The position numbers and the translations under genes were made by a program. From Trissonchulus latispiculum (lineage: Eukaryota > Nematoda > Enoplea > Enoplida > Ironidae), in contig JASAND010023182.1 of assembly GCA_030248195.1 (NCBI GenBank), forward strand, positions 1 to 64,000: DNA of 64,000 nt, in the 5' to 3' direction. Of this stretch, positions 30,441 through 40,187 are shown piece by piece. The notes under the pieces are model-generated. The model was not told where the DNA came from, searched no databases, and saw only the letters and a program-made list of their open reading frames with translations. The first letter of the stretch is position 1. The number at the start of each line of letters is the position of its first letter.

Positions 30441-31406
30441 ACCGGACAACAGCCCCACTGACAACTGCCCCACTGACAACTGCCCCACGGTCACTTGTCC
30501 CACTGGACAACTGCCCCACTGGACATTTGCCCCACGGGACAACTGCCCCACTGGACAACTGCCCCACAAAATTTTATTTTCAGATTAAGGTGTACATTTT
30601 CACGCGTATATTTTAATTTCCATTAAGTTGCAGTTCAGCTACTCTTTAATATTAAATTATTGGAAACTAGAACCACCACCATCAAATTAGAACTATGAAA
30701 ATAAGTATGATCTGTATTATTAAACACTGGAGGCAAAGTTTGTAATGAAATTAGTAATATCCAATGCTAAAATGCTAAAATTCGATTGAAAATAGCCAAA
30801 ATTAACTAGTCCCCAAAGAAGAATTCCTATGCTATTGAATTATAAAGAAGATCAGTGTTTAGTAATGTCATTCATTAATATTATTAATATTAATTAATGT
30901 CATTCAATTCTTACTAATAGGATCAAGATTTGGACTTGATTAAAACGTGTCGACCTTCCATGTGCTTGAAGCGGTTGTTATCCAGAATCAGTCTGTCAAG
31001 TTACATTTTGATATAAAAATGGCTTCTTAGCTCCAAGTAATGAATGAGTAATAATGGTGCAAACTTTGTGTGACCAAAGGGAATCACCACCTTAAGTTTG
31101 AGCCAGTTTCTCAGGTTGGCATATAAGGTGAATTAAAGTTAAATTGAATTAGAAATAATACGCTGACTTGATACTAAAGACTAAAGAGTGGCTGCAACTT
31201 AATGGAAATTGAAAATACACGTGAAAATGTACACGTGAATCTGAAAATAAAACACTGTGGGGCAGTTGTCCAGTGGGGCAGTTTGCACGTGGGGCAGTTG
31301 TCCAGTGGGGCAAATGTACAGTGGGGAAGTTGTCCGGTGGCGACCGTGGGGCAATTGTCAGTGGGGCAGTTGTCAGTGGGGCAAATGTCCTAGATCCGTT
31401 TCTTCC

Positions 31407-32497
31407 CTGTACTTCTTCAGTGGGCCTGTATTGGTACGTTAGCGGGGCTTCGCCCTTTTAATTGGTGAGTGTGTGTGTGTGTCTGTGTGTTAGTTTATTT
31501 ACTTTATAACTGTACGTATGTGTTGGGCTTCGCCCCCCAAAATTCTGTCAGTTTCTATAGTTCATATCTGCTCTCTCCATAAATACTTGTGTTGTTACTT
31601 ATTAAATATCACCACTAGTCGTGGGTATTTTGGGTAGGTTATTTCTGAGCTCCTAGGTTAGTTTAGTGTTATTTCTGAGGTGAGCGGGTGTCACCCCATC
31701 TCTATGTCTATTTATTTGGCGAGACTTCCCCGGCCGGCTCCTGCGCGGTTGGTGATTTATTCACTTGTGCCACGGTCTCCTCGCTTTAGTTGCTCTCGCG
31801 GGGCAACGTTACTATTGTGTTAGGCTACATAGTTTCCCTCTGGTACCGCTACAACCCCCACACGAACCTCTATTAATATGTGACCATCAGCATAACATTA
31901 ACACAGGGTTGAGTTCGGGTCCTGGCGGGCTTGTTCCAAGAAAACTTTGAGGGGCCGTATACCTGAACTGAAATTTTCCAGTCGTCCAGTCGGATTTTTA
32001 CCTAATGAATGAGTTAACTGATTTTTCAGAAAATTGGCGCTTATTTCATTAAAATTTGCAATGTTTTCAAAATTTGCAATAAAATCTTCAATTTTTAGAC
32101 GAAATTAAAATTTTTCTCCGATTTTCACAAAAAATTATAAATTTTAAGTAAAAAAGTTCCAGTGATGAAGTGTAATTTTTTCGAATTTTACTGTACAACT
32201 AATTATTTCCGGCCATTTTCGATTAACCCTTGGTTATGTTTTCGTTACCCCTTGTCCCCGACGGCGGGAAAGCTTGTTCATAGTCCTTTGAGAAGAGCCC
32301 CGAAACCACCTCCCGCGTTAACCTACATAAGTCCATGAGGATTCTTAAAATATATAGTGTTATGGTCGTTCAGGAATGTTAATTGCTGTACAAGTAATGT
32401 CAGCTTTGTATGCACACATTTTATTTCAGACTTCAGTTTCGTTGCCATTCATGTTTTGTGCATGTGTTGCTTTGTTTATACATTAGGAAACGCGTAG
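31407..32497. other. Intergenic, no gene seen
   Basis: It contains a short (GT)n tract near 31466-31490 and otherwise unremarkable AT-rich sequence. Small ORFs have no features. Confidence 0.5.
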
Positions 32498-32554
32498 TGT
32501 AAGGGAAGCAGGCATAGGAAAGATTGATAAGCCTGACATGGGAGTTCAGCTGAT

Positions 32555-32636
32555 GGCCCTGTGGTGTAGCGGTAGCATGTCTATTTCCGGATCAGAAGGG
32601 CCGTGGTTCCCTTGGTTTCGATCCCCGGCTGGGCCA
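32555..32636 (+). tRNA. tRNA-Arg(CCG)-like sequence inside TRIM LTR (pseudo-tRNA)
   Basis: Acceptor strands GGCCCTG and CTGGGCC with discriminator A; D-arm like gtggtgtagcggtagca; anticodon loop region ttCCGga next to ATCAGA as in tRNA-Arg. The anticodon stem has mismatches and the T-arm carries extra bases, so a functional tRNA is unlikely. It probably serves as an internal promoter relic. Confidence 0.55.
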
Positions 32637-33061
32637 ATTCTTTACTTTCAATGGTGAGTGAAAAGCTTAACCTCCCTCTTCCCTTCTCTCTTCTAGGCAA
32701 TGGTTTCGTGGGTACAAGGATACTTGACGCCTCCCGTTCGGGCTTGTCCTTGGTTTATTCCTGGTTCACTGGCTCTGGTAGAAGCGCTACATGTGGCGAG
32801 GCTGCCAGGAGTACCCGAATTGGACTCCTGTCTCCGGTCCCCCAGTAGTTGCTTCTGGTTGGTTGGATCTAACAAATGGCCAGGAGCGTGTGTCGGAGGA
32901 GCACGGACCTCTTGGGCTCAGAATGCCCTGCGCTGGTTGCGCTCTCGGTTCGATTCCGAGTTGAGTAAGCCGCGGGAAGCGTCTTAATTGAATCCCGGGG
33001 GAGATGTAAGGGAATCAGGCACAGGAAAGATTGATAAGTCTGACATGGGAGCTCAGCTGAT

Positions 33062-33143
33062 GGCCCTGTGGTGTAGCGGTAGCATGTCTGTTTCCGGATC
33101 AGAAGGGCCGTGGTTCCCGTGGTTTCGATCCCCGGCTGGGCCA
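33062..33143 (+). tRNA. Second tRNA-Arg(CCG)-like sequence, in the downstream LTR
   Basis: Near-identical to 32555-32636, with a better-paired anticodon stem (TCTGT against TCAGA, one mismatch). It keeps the same extra bases before the T-loop, showing that the two copies are LTR partners rather than independent tRNA genes. Confidence 0.55.
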
Positions 33144-33283
33144 ATTCTTCACTTTCAATGGTGAGTGAAAAGCTGAACCTCCCTCTTCCCTTCTCTCTTC
33201 TAGGTCCTGGCTTCGTGGGTACGAGGGTGCCTGTTCGGTCTTGTCCTTGGTTTCTTCTTGGTCCACCAGCCCTGGTAGAAGCG

Positions 33284-34083
33284 TGTCCTACTCTTGGAAT
33301 AGTGTCATGTAAACACTTGACCTAGGAGTAAGACTCAACAGACATCCTTCATTTTCACTTACGAAACTGGTTCCCACCCTCATAGTATAGCAGCACCGTA
33401 AATAAACTGAAATTTCATTTGCTAAAGCGTATTCATTATATTAGCAAAGGCAATTTAGACAATCGTTTTCCACAGAAATGGTCAAGATACATTTCTTGAA
33501 GAGGATACCAAAGCTGACAAAATAACATCACAGGTTAATAAAGCTACACATAACAGGTTTGTTTGTGTTAGTATACTATATACAATGGAAAAGTAATTCT
33601 TATAACTCATTTTAAAATGTAATCTATTACCAATTTAAAATACAAGGGTGGACTTATGTGGCAAAACAACGGAATTTCTGACGTGCTACAGACTTTTTGA
33701 TGTCAATGTATATGCAATGTGTAGGCGCACCATAACACTACAGCTTTTGGAATAAAATTCAATTCACTGAATGTAACTCACAAGTAGAACTAAAGGAACA
33801 CATACTCTAGTTAACAACTTAGTTTAATGAAACAGTGTGGCAACAGCATAACTATATTATTATAGAGCTCGACGGTACATACACGTACAATAAAATTATA
33901 TTTCTTCACTACAGTTCCACATCTAATAAATAGTTGGTAGTTACCAATTCAAGTTGTTAAACAAGAAATACCGACACCAACGCACTTTCTGAGCAAAAGC
34001 AAAGATCAAATGACAAACAAAAATTGACTCTTCGTTTTCAAGATTGAAACCACCAATGGTGACACTGGCCCCGTATCTAAACT
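33284..34083. other. Intergenic, 3' side of the receptor gene
   Basis: AT-rich, with no coding signal. It would contain the 3' end of the minus-strand receptor transcript. Confidence 0.5.
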
Positions 34084-35061
34084 TTACAAAGCCGCAATAG
34101 TGCGAGTTGCTTTGTCTGGTGAGATCTTTCTTCTGCATAGAAGATGTATAATCCCGCGTTTGATATCTTTGTTTTTCACAAAATAAATGATTATGTTGTT
34201 CTCCGAGTTCAAATTTTTTAGTATGGAAGCTGCTGGTTCCACCTTGCTGACAACACTAACAGAAGCTCCAAATATGTTAATGTATACCATAACTGCCAAA
34301 GGAATTGTGTACAGGAAAACAGAAAAAATGACGACCATTAGCATCATTTTTGTGGCACGAATTTGACGTTCTCTTTTAATTTTTAGTATTTCATCTGACG
34401 TGTTTTCATCCCTGTTTATTGATAATATAAGCATCGCAAAGGCATAAATAACAACGCAAGCAATAGATAAGATAAATTGATATAGCCAAAATACATAAGA
34501 ATTAAACTCTGGAGTTAGCGCCCAGCTTGTATAGCAGATCCTTGGAAATTTTGATCCGAATTTGAGCCCGATGTTCGCAGCATACATGGATATCGAATAC
34601 AATATTCCTGCAATTATAAAACCTATCACAACGAAACAGCCAATGATTGGAATTCCCATCTTCATATAAAGACGAATGCTACTGCACGCAATCAAGCGAT
34701 CAATAGATATCAGAAATAGCATCGTCGGTGTCAAGTAATTTCCCCAAAGAAAAAACTGATTATGTGGGACCCAAAAACACTGCCACGATGTCATCGGGTT
34801 ATCATTTTGCCCAGAAGCAATAATATACGTGCGATAGATACTGGCATAAAGTAAGCCTAAGCCTATAGTCATATCTGCAACAGCCAACGCACACGGCAAA
34901 ATGTATTCACGTTTATGCAAAGATGGGTATAAGTAAACGACCAATACAATAATGGCACTACCGACAATTTGGATAAATCCTTGTGTGCCATAAATAAATT
35001 GAGTAATAAAGATGGCAATGTCGGGATCTGTGGCACTGGTATTGTTCGACATCAACAGCAA
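34084..35061 (-). CDS. Seven-transmembrane chemoreceptor, srsx-like GPCR (single exon)
   Basis: 325 residues in one exon. An N-terminal glycosylation-like NNTS is followed by seven hydrophobic segments at about residues 20-45, 54-80, 90-122, 134-160, 190-215, 240-268 and 275-298. TM2 carries the LAVADMTIG motif, TM3 ends LISIDRLIAC (the DRY position), and TM7 has an N-S-x-x-N-I-I-I-Y version of NPxxY, followed by KNKDIKRG as in nematode srsx receptors. Such receptors act at the plasma membrane, often in chemosensory neurons, through G proteins; the ligand is unknown. The lack of introns is unusual for this family, so a retrocopy or intron loss is possible. The frame is intact and probably functional. 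A second Met three codons downstream is an equally likely start. Confidence 0.8.
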   Translation of the reverse strand: MLLMSNNTSATDPDIAIFITQFIYGTQGFIQIVGSAIIVLVVYLYPSLHKREYILPCALAVADMTIGLGLLYASIYRTYIIASGQNDNPMTSWQCFWVPHNQFFLWGNYLTPTMLFLISIDRLIACSSIRLYMKMGIPIIGCFVVIGFIIAGILYSISMYAANIGLKFGSKFPRICYTSWALTPEFNSYVFWLYQFILSIACVVIYAFAMLILSINRDENTSDEILKIKRERQIRATKMMLMVVIFSVFLYTIPLAVMVYINIFGASVSVVSKVEPAASILKNLNSENNIIIYFVKNKDIKRGIIHLLCRRKISPDKATRTIAAL

Positions 35062-35255
35062 ACTCAGATGAGGCTATGCATACAGAAAGTAAGATATTTA
35101 CTTAAGCTACTTTCAAGCTAGTAATTTTTACTATACAGAGCTTCACAAGAGTGCTAATCATCTTAAGAATAGAGAAAACGAAGATTACGAAAGACTATGA
35201 TTTATACCTTGTAGTTCATGAAAGACTATACTTGAGGATTAGACCTCATGCATAG

Positions 35256-35610
35256 CTATAACCAAGAGTACATAATAACTAAGAGTGTGACAAGCGTCAC
35301 GCTCTTAGTTATCAAGCGAAAAACATCATCTGCACAATAACGGCTGACCCCCCCACAACTGAGTATGTGCACTTCAAATATTTTTGCCCGCTATGCCTAC
35401 GTTATAAAGCTCGCTACAGACGCACATTGAACCAACTGACTAGTTGTGTTTTTGAGCTTTAGAACGTAGGCATAGCGGGCAAAAATATTTGAAGTGCACA
35501 TACTCAGTTGTGGGGGGGTCAGCCGTTATTGTGCAGATGATGTTTTTCGCTTGATAACTAAGAACGTGACGCTTGTCGCACTCTTACTTATTATGTACTC
35601 TTGCTATAAC
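35256..35610. mobile_element. Palindromic miniature element, copy 1
   Basis: A near-perfect inverted repeat, 35263-35603, starting CAAGAGTACATAATAACTAAG and ending with its complement, with arms of about 140 bp around a central loop near 35400-35460. It is flanked by a 7-bp direct repeat ctataac (35256-35262 and 35604-35610). It is a non-autonomous DNA element that would form a long hairpin RNA if transcribed. A second family member is at 39775-40180. Confidence 0.8.
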
Positions 35611-35734
35611 TTTATTGCGCGACAAAACTTGAACATACTATTTATTTTTGAAAAGTAGCCGAACAGGTATACTGGAAGTAAATGAATACGATTTCATAAA
35701 AAATTAAACTGCATTGCAAACTGCTGTAGCCGGC

Positions 35735-35797
35735 CGGCCTACTTGCTCACCGGCCGCCGGCCGGCCGGTGAAACCCCGACCGGCCTCAAACACTACT
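35735..35797. repeat. Truncated GGCCGG-rich miniature element
   Basis: Runs of ccggccgg with gtgaaacccc and a right end cctcaaacacta, the same right end as the intact 165-bp element at 46838-47002. The matching left end is missing. Confidence 0.6.
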
Positions 35798-36546
35798 TTC
35801 TAACACTTCAGTTAGCTTTACTAGCTTTATGTAAAAAAATAATAATAATACAACCAAAAACTAGCATTATGTAATGGGAAAGGTTAAATTTAAAAATCAA
35901 AATTAAAGAAAAATAATCAAAAATCTTCTTTAGTTGATTTCAAACACACTTCGCCAAATACATGCTTTTATTCGTTAAGTTCACGGAGTTATTAGCAATT
36001 AGTTGTCGTTTTTAGCTGTTATTGACCAGCATTGCTAGACCAATCAACGTTTCTACATTTAATTAAGGGGACAAGACCTTAGACTCAAGTTTATGATCTA
36101 AATGGAGACATAGTAACCGCCGCCCTCAAAACAGTCCAGTGAAAGATAACATTTCCTAACTTGCAAAAAGCATAATCAGTGCAGCAAAACACTTGTTGAA
36201 GACTGCGCACTCTTCTTATTAGATCTTCAACCGCTAATTGCCAATTAAACTAAAAATGTCCCACCTAGAGGTATAACTTCGGTAATTTAAGGAAGGCAAA
36301 CAAATTAACAGCAGTAATAACCAAAGCAGAAAGTCCAAAAAATCATGTCCCGCGCTAATTGTCGACTATTCTAAGTATCTACATAAGTAAGATATTTAGC
36401 TATGTAGGTGCGTAATATAGTCGTTTTATGTCTTAAAGTAAGTGTACGTACCAAAGTTGGTAAAAATACAAGTTTAGCTCAATCGTTGCGCAATTTTGCT
36501 GATTTTAAACGAACTACAAAGGTGCCGCCATGTTGGTCCAGTTTAA
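35798..36546. other. AT-rich intergenic, no gene seen
   Basis: No coding signal or further repeat structure that I can support. Confidence 0.5.
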
Positions 36547-36705
36547 GTTTTGTAGCGCTTCTACCAGGGCTGGCGGATCAGGAAGAAACCAAGGACAAGC
36601 CCGCACGGGAGGCGTCAGGCACCCTCGTACCCACGAAACCAGGACCTAGAAGAGAGAAGGGAAGAGGGAGGTTTAGCTTTTCACTCACCATTGAAAGTAA
36701 AGAAT

Positions 36706-36779
36706 TGGTCCCGCCGGGGATCGAACCACGGCCCTTCTGCTCTAGAGTCAGACATGCTAAACCACTACACCACGGGACC
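36706..36779 (-). tRNA. tRNA-like sequence with CTA anticodon in TRIM LTR
   Basis: Acceptor GGTCCCG pairs fully with CGGGACC, with discriminator A. The D-arm gtggtgtagtggtttagca resembles tRNA-Gln, and the anticodon loop CTCTAGA gives anticodon CTA, which reads UAG. The T-stem pairs poorly. This is probably a tRNA-derived promoter module of the LTR; function as a suppressor tRNA is unproven. Confidence 0.55.
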
Positions 36780-37198
36780 ATCAGCTTAACTCCCATTGCA
36801 GGCTTATCAATTTTCCTATGCCTACTTCCCTTACATGTCCCCCGGGTTTCTTTAAGACGCGTCCCGCGGCTTACTCAACTCGGAATCAAACCGAGAGCGC
36901 ATCCAGCGCAGGGCATTCTGAGCCCAAGGGATCCGTGCTCCCCCGACACACGTTCCAGACCCCTTTAGACCCAACCAACCAGAAGCAACTACTGGGGGAC
37001 CGGAGACAGGAGTCCAATCCGGGTCCTGAGGCAGCCTCGCCACATGTAGCGCTTCTACCAGGGCTGGCGGATCAGGAAGAAACCAAGGACAAGCCCGCAC
37101 GGGAGGCGTCAGGCACCCTCGTACCCACGAAACCAGGACCTAGAAGAGAGAAGGGAAGAGGGAGGTTCAGCTTTTCACTCAGCATTGAAAGTAAAGAA

Positions 37199-37272
37199 TT
37201 GGTCCCGCCGGGGATCGAACCACGGTCCTTCTGCTCTAGAGTCACACATGCTAAACCACTACACCACGGGAC
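37199..37272 (-). tRNA. Partner tRNA-like sequence with CTA anticodon, other LTR
   Basis: Same structure as 36706-36779, with the same CTCTAGA loop and a few substitutions, one of which (TCTGA to TGTGA) weakens the anticodon stem. It shares its place within the LTR. Confidence 0.5.
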
Positions 37273-37333
37273 CATCAGCTGAACTCCCATTGCAGGCTTA
37301 TCAATTTTCCTATGCCTACTTCCCTTACAGTTT

Positions 37334-38346
37334 GCTAGACTATAGAATGTTAGATTCTTAAAATGTTAAAAACTGAGATGTTTTATAGCTATGTCAAAAA
37401 TCAAAAGTTTAAAGTTAACGATTAAAAAATTAAAATGTTCGAGCACTCCGAATATAATGTAAACCGCTAGTGTCCAGTTTTTAGATGTGATTCGTTAAAC
37501 TGTTAAAACAATTGTTAAAAAGTTGAAGATTAAATTTAGTTATTTCATCTTTAAAGCATTTAATTAATACCTACCTACTTTGGCATAATTCGATTTCATA
37601 TTCCGTTCTTTTGTCAGCACTCTTAACAAGTAGTTTCCTAAATGGAGCATTATCCCGACGCTGGTTTTAATCCACTATTCACTATTCTGGCTTGCAACTG
37701 GCTTATTTCAACAAACTAATTTGACGATGCAGCGTTGTATGCTTTCTCCCAGGGCCGCTTTCATCAAAGCCTAAATCAGGTTTAAGTCTCAAACGCGACT
37801 TCATTTCATATGTTAAAGATAGCAAAGTTAGCACGGGTCAGCGACATGATGACATCGGCCCCTGGACAAATGTCTAAACCACAGGTTAGGTCTCTAACCA
37901 GGGTTCATTTTTTATCCTTAACGCATGAATTTAACCTGGATTAGTGACTTAACTCGGGTTTAAATGTTCATAATATCGTTTCCTGTTAATATTTGTTTGG
38001 TTTTGAGGGTGAAAATATATGGCTAGGAGCCGGGCACTGGAGGAGGTTTATGTAAGCGCATCATAGCGTATAAGTTTGTCTGTGCTAAGTGCTATCACAA
38101 TGCTTAATCGAACAAAATAATCCGTCTTTTGTGGCATAGACTTTTTTCAAACTTCTTTTCTGCCACCGCACCGCTCGTTTAGTACCTCCACATTTGAGCT
38201 TTCGCTCTTGTTTTTTGGGTTGAAAACTCCGAACATTGGCTTTCAGCAGGATGTAAACTCCGGAAACTTATTAAGAGTGTGAAAGTATATAATCATAGCC
38301 GATTGCAGAGCTACAGTCTCTTCTCCAGCTGTTGATTGGAAGATGG
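37334..38346. other. AT-rich intergenic, no gene seen
   Basis: Small ORFs only; no recognised repeat. Confidence 0.5.
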
Positions 38347-39179
38347 ACTAAAACTAGTGTTGTTTCAGTAGCCGCTTTTAGTTTCAGTTTCAGTTTCAGT
38401 CGGTGGTTCGAAGTAATTTCAGTTTTAGTTTCAGTTTCAGTCGGAGTTTCAGTTTCAGTTTGCTTTAGGAACGTCGTCCATTTTGTGAACGTAGCTCGGA
38501 AACAAGCTACGTTTGGTCTCCGTTTACTGGAGCTACGTTTCAAAACACAGCTACGTTTTATAATGAGCTTCCTTAAGATTCAGTTTTTGTACAAAATGGT
38601 TTGCAACAAGTCCGTTTTTAGTCACAGTAGACAGCCAACTAAAGCAGACATGACGGCTCTGCCTTAAAATTTTGCTTGCACTACAGCATAAAAACTGAAG
38701 AAACTATTGTGCTTCTTTTCAAAGTTACACCTAAACAAAACGGAGCTGCATACGAAGATCCGTTATAATATTCGTTTAAATCTACGTTTGCTAAACGAAG
38801 CACCGTTCATGAGCTGCGTTTAGTATTTGGACGACGTTCCTTAAAAAGAACGGTTTCCAGCTCTCTGAGTTGACAAAGCACAATTTAATGTTTATTCAGC
38901 CTCTCTTACAGCAATGTTAACAGAATCGAAGCTCAAAACGTTAAAAATTTCAAGATTTAAGGAAAGACTGAAACTAGTTTCAGTCCGAGTTTCAGTCTTT
39001 TACCCAATATAGTTTCAGTTTCAGTCGGCTGCCTAAAAAGGTTTCAGTTTCAGTTTCAGGTCTCTTCTCAAAATCGTTTCAGTTTCAGTTTCAGTTTCAG
39101 TCACTGAAACTGAAACCTGTACAAACTGAAACCTAGTTTCAGTTTTAGTTTCAGTGACTGAAACATCACTAGCTAAAAC
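38347..39179. mobile_element. Non-autonomous hAT-like element built of TTTCAG repeats
   Basis: Ends TAGTGTTGTTTCAGT and its complement form (38355-39171). 8-bp flanks actaaaac (38347-38354) and gctaaaac (39172-39179) differ at one base. The subterminal regions are runs of the hexamer TTTCAG on the left and mixed orientations on the right. The YAGNG start and 8-bp duplication fit hAT. Translations of the hexamer arrays (for example long TET or SFS runs) are artefacts. It contains a second element at 38468-38840. Confidence 0.8.
38465..38843. mobile_element. Nested PIF/Harbinger-like miniature element
   Basis: Inverted ends ggaacgtcgtcca and tggacgacgttcc (38468-38840), with the 3-bp direct repeat tta on each side. 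A TTA duplication is typical of PIF/Harbinger. Internal repeats of aacgtagct-like words and no ORF with a domain. It interrupts the TTTCAG array. Confidence 0.6.
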
Positions 39180-39767
39180 CAAGCTAAAACGCACCGAATG
39201 TCTTTAAACGGCAGCAATGAACTGACGAAAGTTCAGACACCTAATTTGCATATTGTAGTAGAACCTCGTGTAAATGTTCCTCAACCGGAAGGGGAACTGT
39301 ACTAAATTATTTTCAAAGCGAAAGCTAAAATTAACAGAGGGGGGGCTATAGCTATAGCATTGCTAAGCAATACTTTCTGACTAAGGTCATACTATAGACG
39401 TCGGGCATATAAAGTAGCACTTACAAAAAAGTGGAGGTTGAACTACTTTTGCCAATGCACCCCCTGCACAAAAACAGCAGCATTAACCAATAGCAACGGT
39501 AAAGTAAGTATACGACGAAATTTCAGCGTTGGACCAACGTAGTTCACCTTGCACCATTTTCGGTTACAGCTATCCCGCCTTTAGGCGGGATAAAAACGTG
39601 TTAACAATGGCTTTCATTTATAGATAATTGCATAGCTTGTGTATAGAAATAAAATCTGCACTGGGAAATTTAATGTAAATGTCATTTCGAATATTCGGCA
39701 AGACGCCGTTGCCAATTACATAACATCGGCAAAATCTCTGTTTATTATAAATAATAGGCAAGACTGC
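39180..39767. other. Intergenic, no gene seen
   Basis: AT-rich, with short inverted words only. Confidence 0.5.
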
Positions 39768-40187
39768 CTATTATCAAGAGTACATAATAACTAAGAGTAT
39801 GACAAGCGTCCCACTCTTAGTTATTAGGCTGTAGACATCATCTGCACAATAACGGCCTACCCCCCCCCCCCACAACTGAGTACCTGGTGACCCCCCCCAC
39901 AACTGAGTACCAGGTACACAATTGTGTAGCAGCACTCGTTTGTATGTTTACACGTTGAAGCTCAAAAGTGGCCAGCTGCTGCTAGAATGTTTTTGGCTTC
40001 AACATGTAAACATACAAGCGAGTGCTGCTACACAATTGTGTACCTGGTACTCAGTTGTGGGAGGGGGGTCACCAGGTACTCAGTTGTGGGGGGGGTAGGC
40101 CGTTATTGTGCAGATGATGTTTTCTGCTTGATAACTAAGAGTGTGACGCTTGTCACACTCTTAGTTATTATGTACTCTTGCTATTAT
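39768..40187. mobile_element. Palindromic miniature element, copy 2
   Basis: 39775-40180. It has the same outer sequence as copy 1 (CAAGAGTACATAATAACTAAG...) but a different centre, with arms of about 180 bp around a loop near 39960-39995. Flanking 7-bp direct repeat ctattat at 39768-39774 and 40181-40187. Long runs of C in one arm and G in the other (for example 39860-39872). Confidence 0.8.

Larger units (their letters stand above)
12937..31406. mobile_element. Foldback (MULE-like) element interrupted by the giant LTR element
   Basis: Without the LTR insertion this is an element of about 960 bp: 12946-12953 plus 30445-31397. Its long inverted arms consist of degenerate repeats of a unit like ggacaactgccccact, then a shared non-repetitive stretch (for example aatttccattaagttgcag near 30613-30635 and its complement near 31186-31208). 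Perfect 9-bp flanks gtttcttcc lie at 12937-12945 and 31398-31406. Long inverted repeats with a 9-bp target duplication fit Mutator-like elements, but there is no transposase to confirm the superfamily. Confidence 0.7.
32498..33283 (+). mobile_element. Miniature LTR (TRIM-like) element 1 with tRNA-like sequence in each LTR
   Basis: A first terminal repeat at 32498-32791 (TGTAAGGGAAG...GCGCTACA) is followed by TGTGGCGAGGCTGCC, a primer-binding-like site. An interior of about 210 bp without ORFs follows, then a purine tract cccgggggaga, then a second terminal repeat from 33005. The second repeat is partly deleted near its end (about 33283), so no clear target duplication remains. Each repeat holds a tRNA-Arg-like sequence. 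The same family occurs as a cleaner copy at 36551-37329. Confidence 0.7.
36547..37333 (-). mobile_element. Miniature LTR (TRIM-like) element 2, complete, with tRNA-like sequence in each LTR
   Basis: Read on the minus strand: LTR 37329-37045 and LTR 36835-36551, both 285 bp, TGTAAGGGAAG...GCGCTACA. The 209-bp interior starts TGTGGCGAGGCTGCC (primer-binding-like site beginning TGG) and ends with a cccgggggaca purine tract. A 4-bp target duplication aaac flanks it (gttt on the plus strand at 36547-36550 and 37330-37333). There is no gag or pol. The overlapping ORFs in both directions are repeats, not genes. Each LTR carries a tRNA-Gln-like sequence with anticodon CTA, so internal polymerase III promoters may drive it. 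Confidence 0.85.

Noticed and set aside
36408..37290. Overlapping ORFs of 186, 154, 72 and 72 residues on both strands
   Set aside because: They are translations of the miniature LTR element and its duplicate LTR; identical peptides recur in each LTR and there is no family signal.
38271..38667. ORFs with TET and FSFS repeats
   Set aside because: Translations of the TTTCAG hexamer array inside a transposable element.
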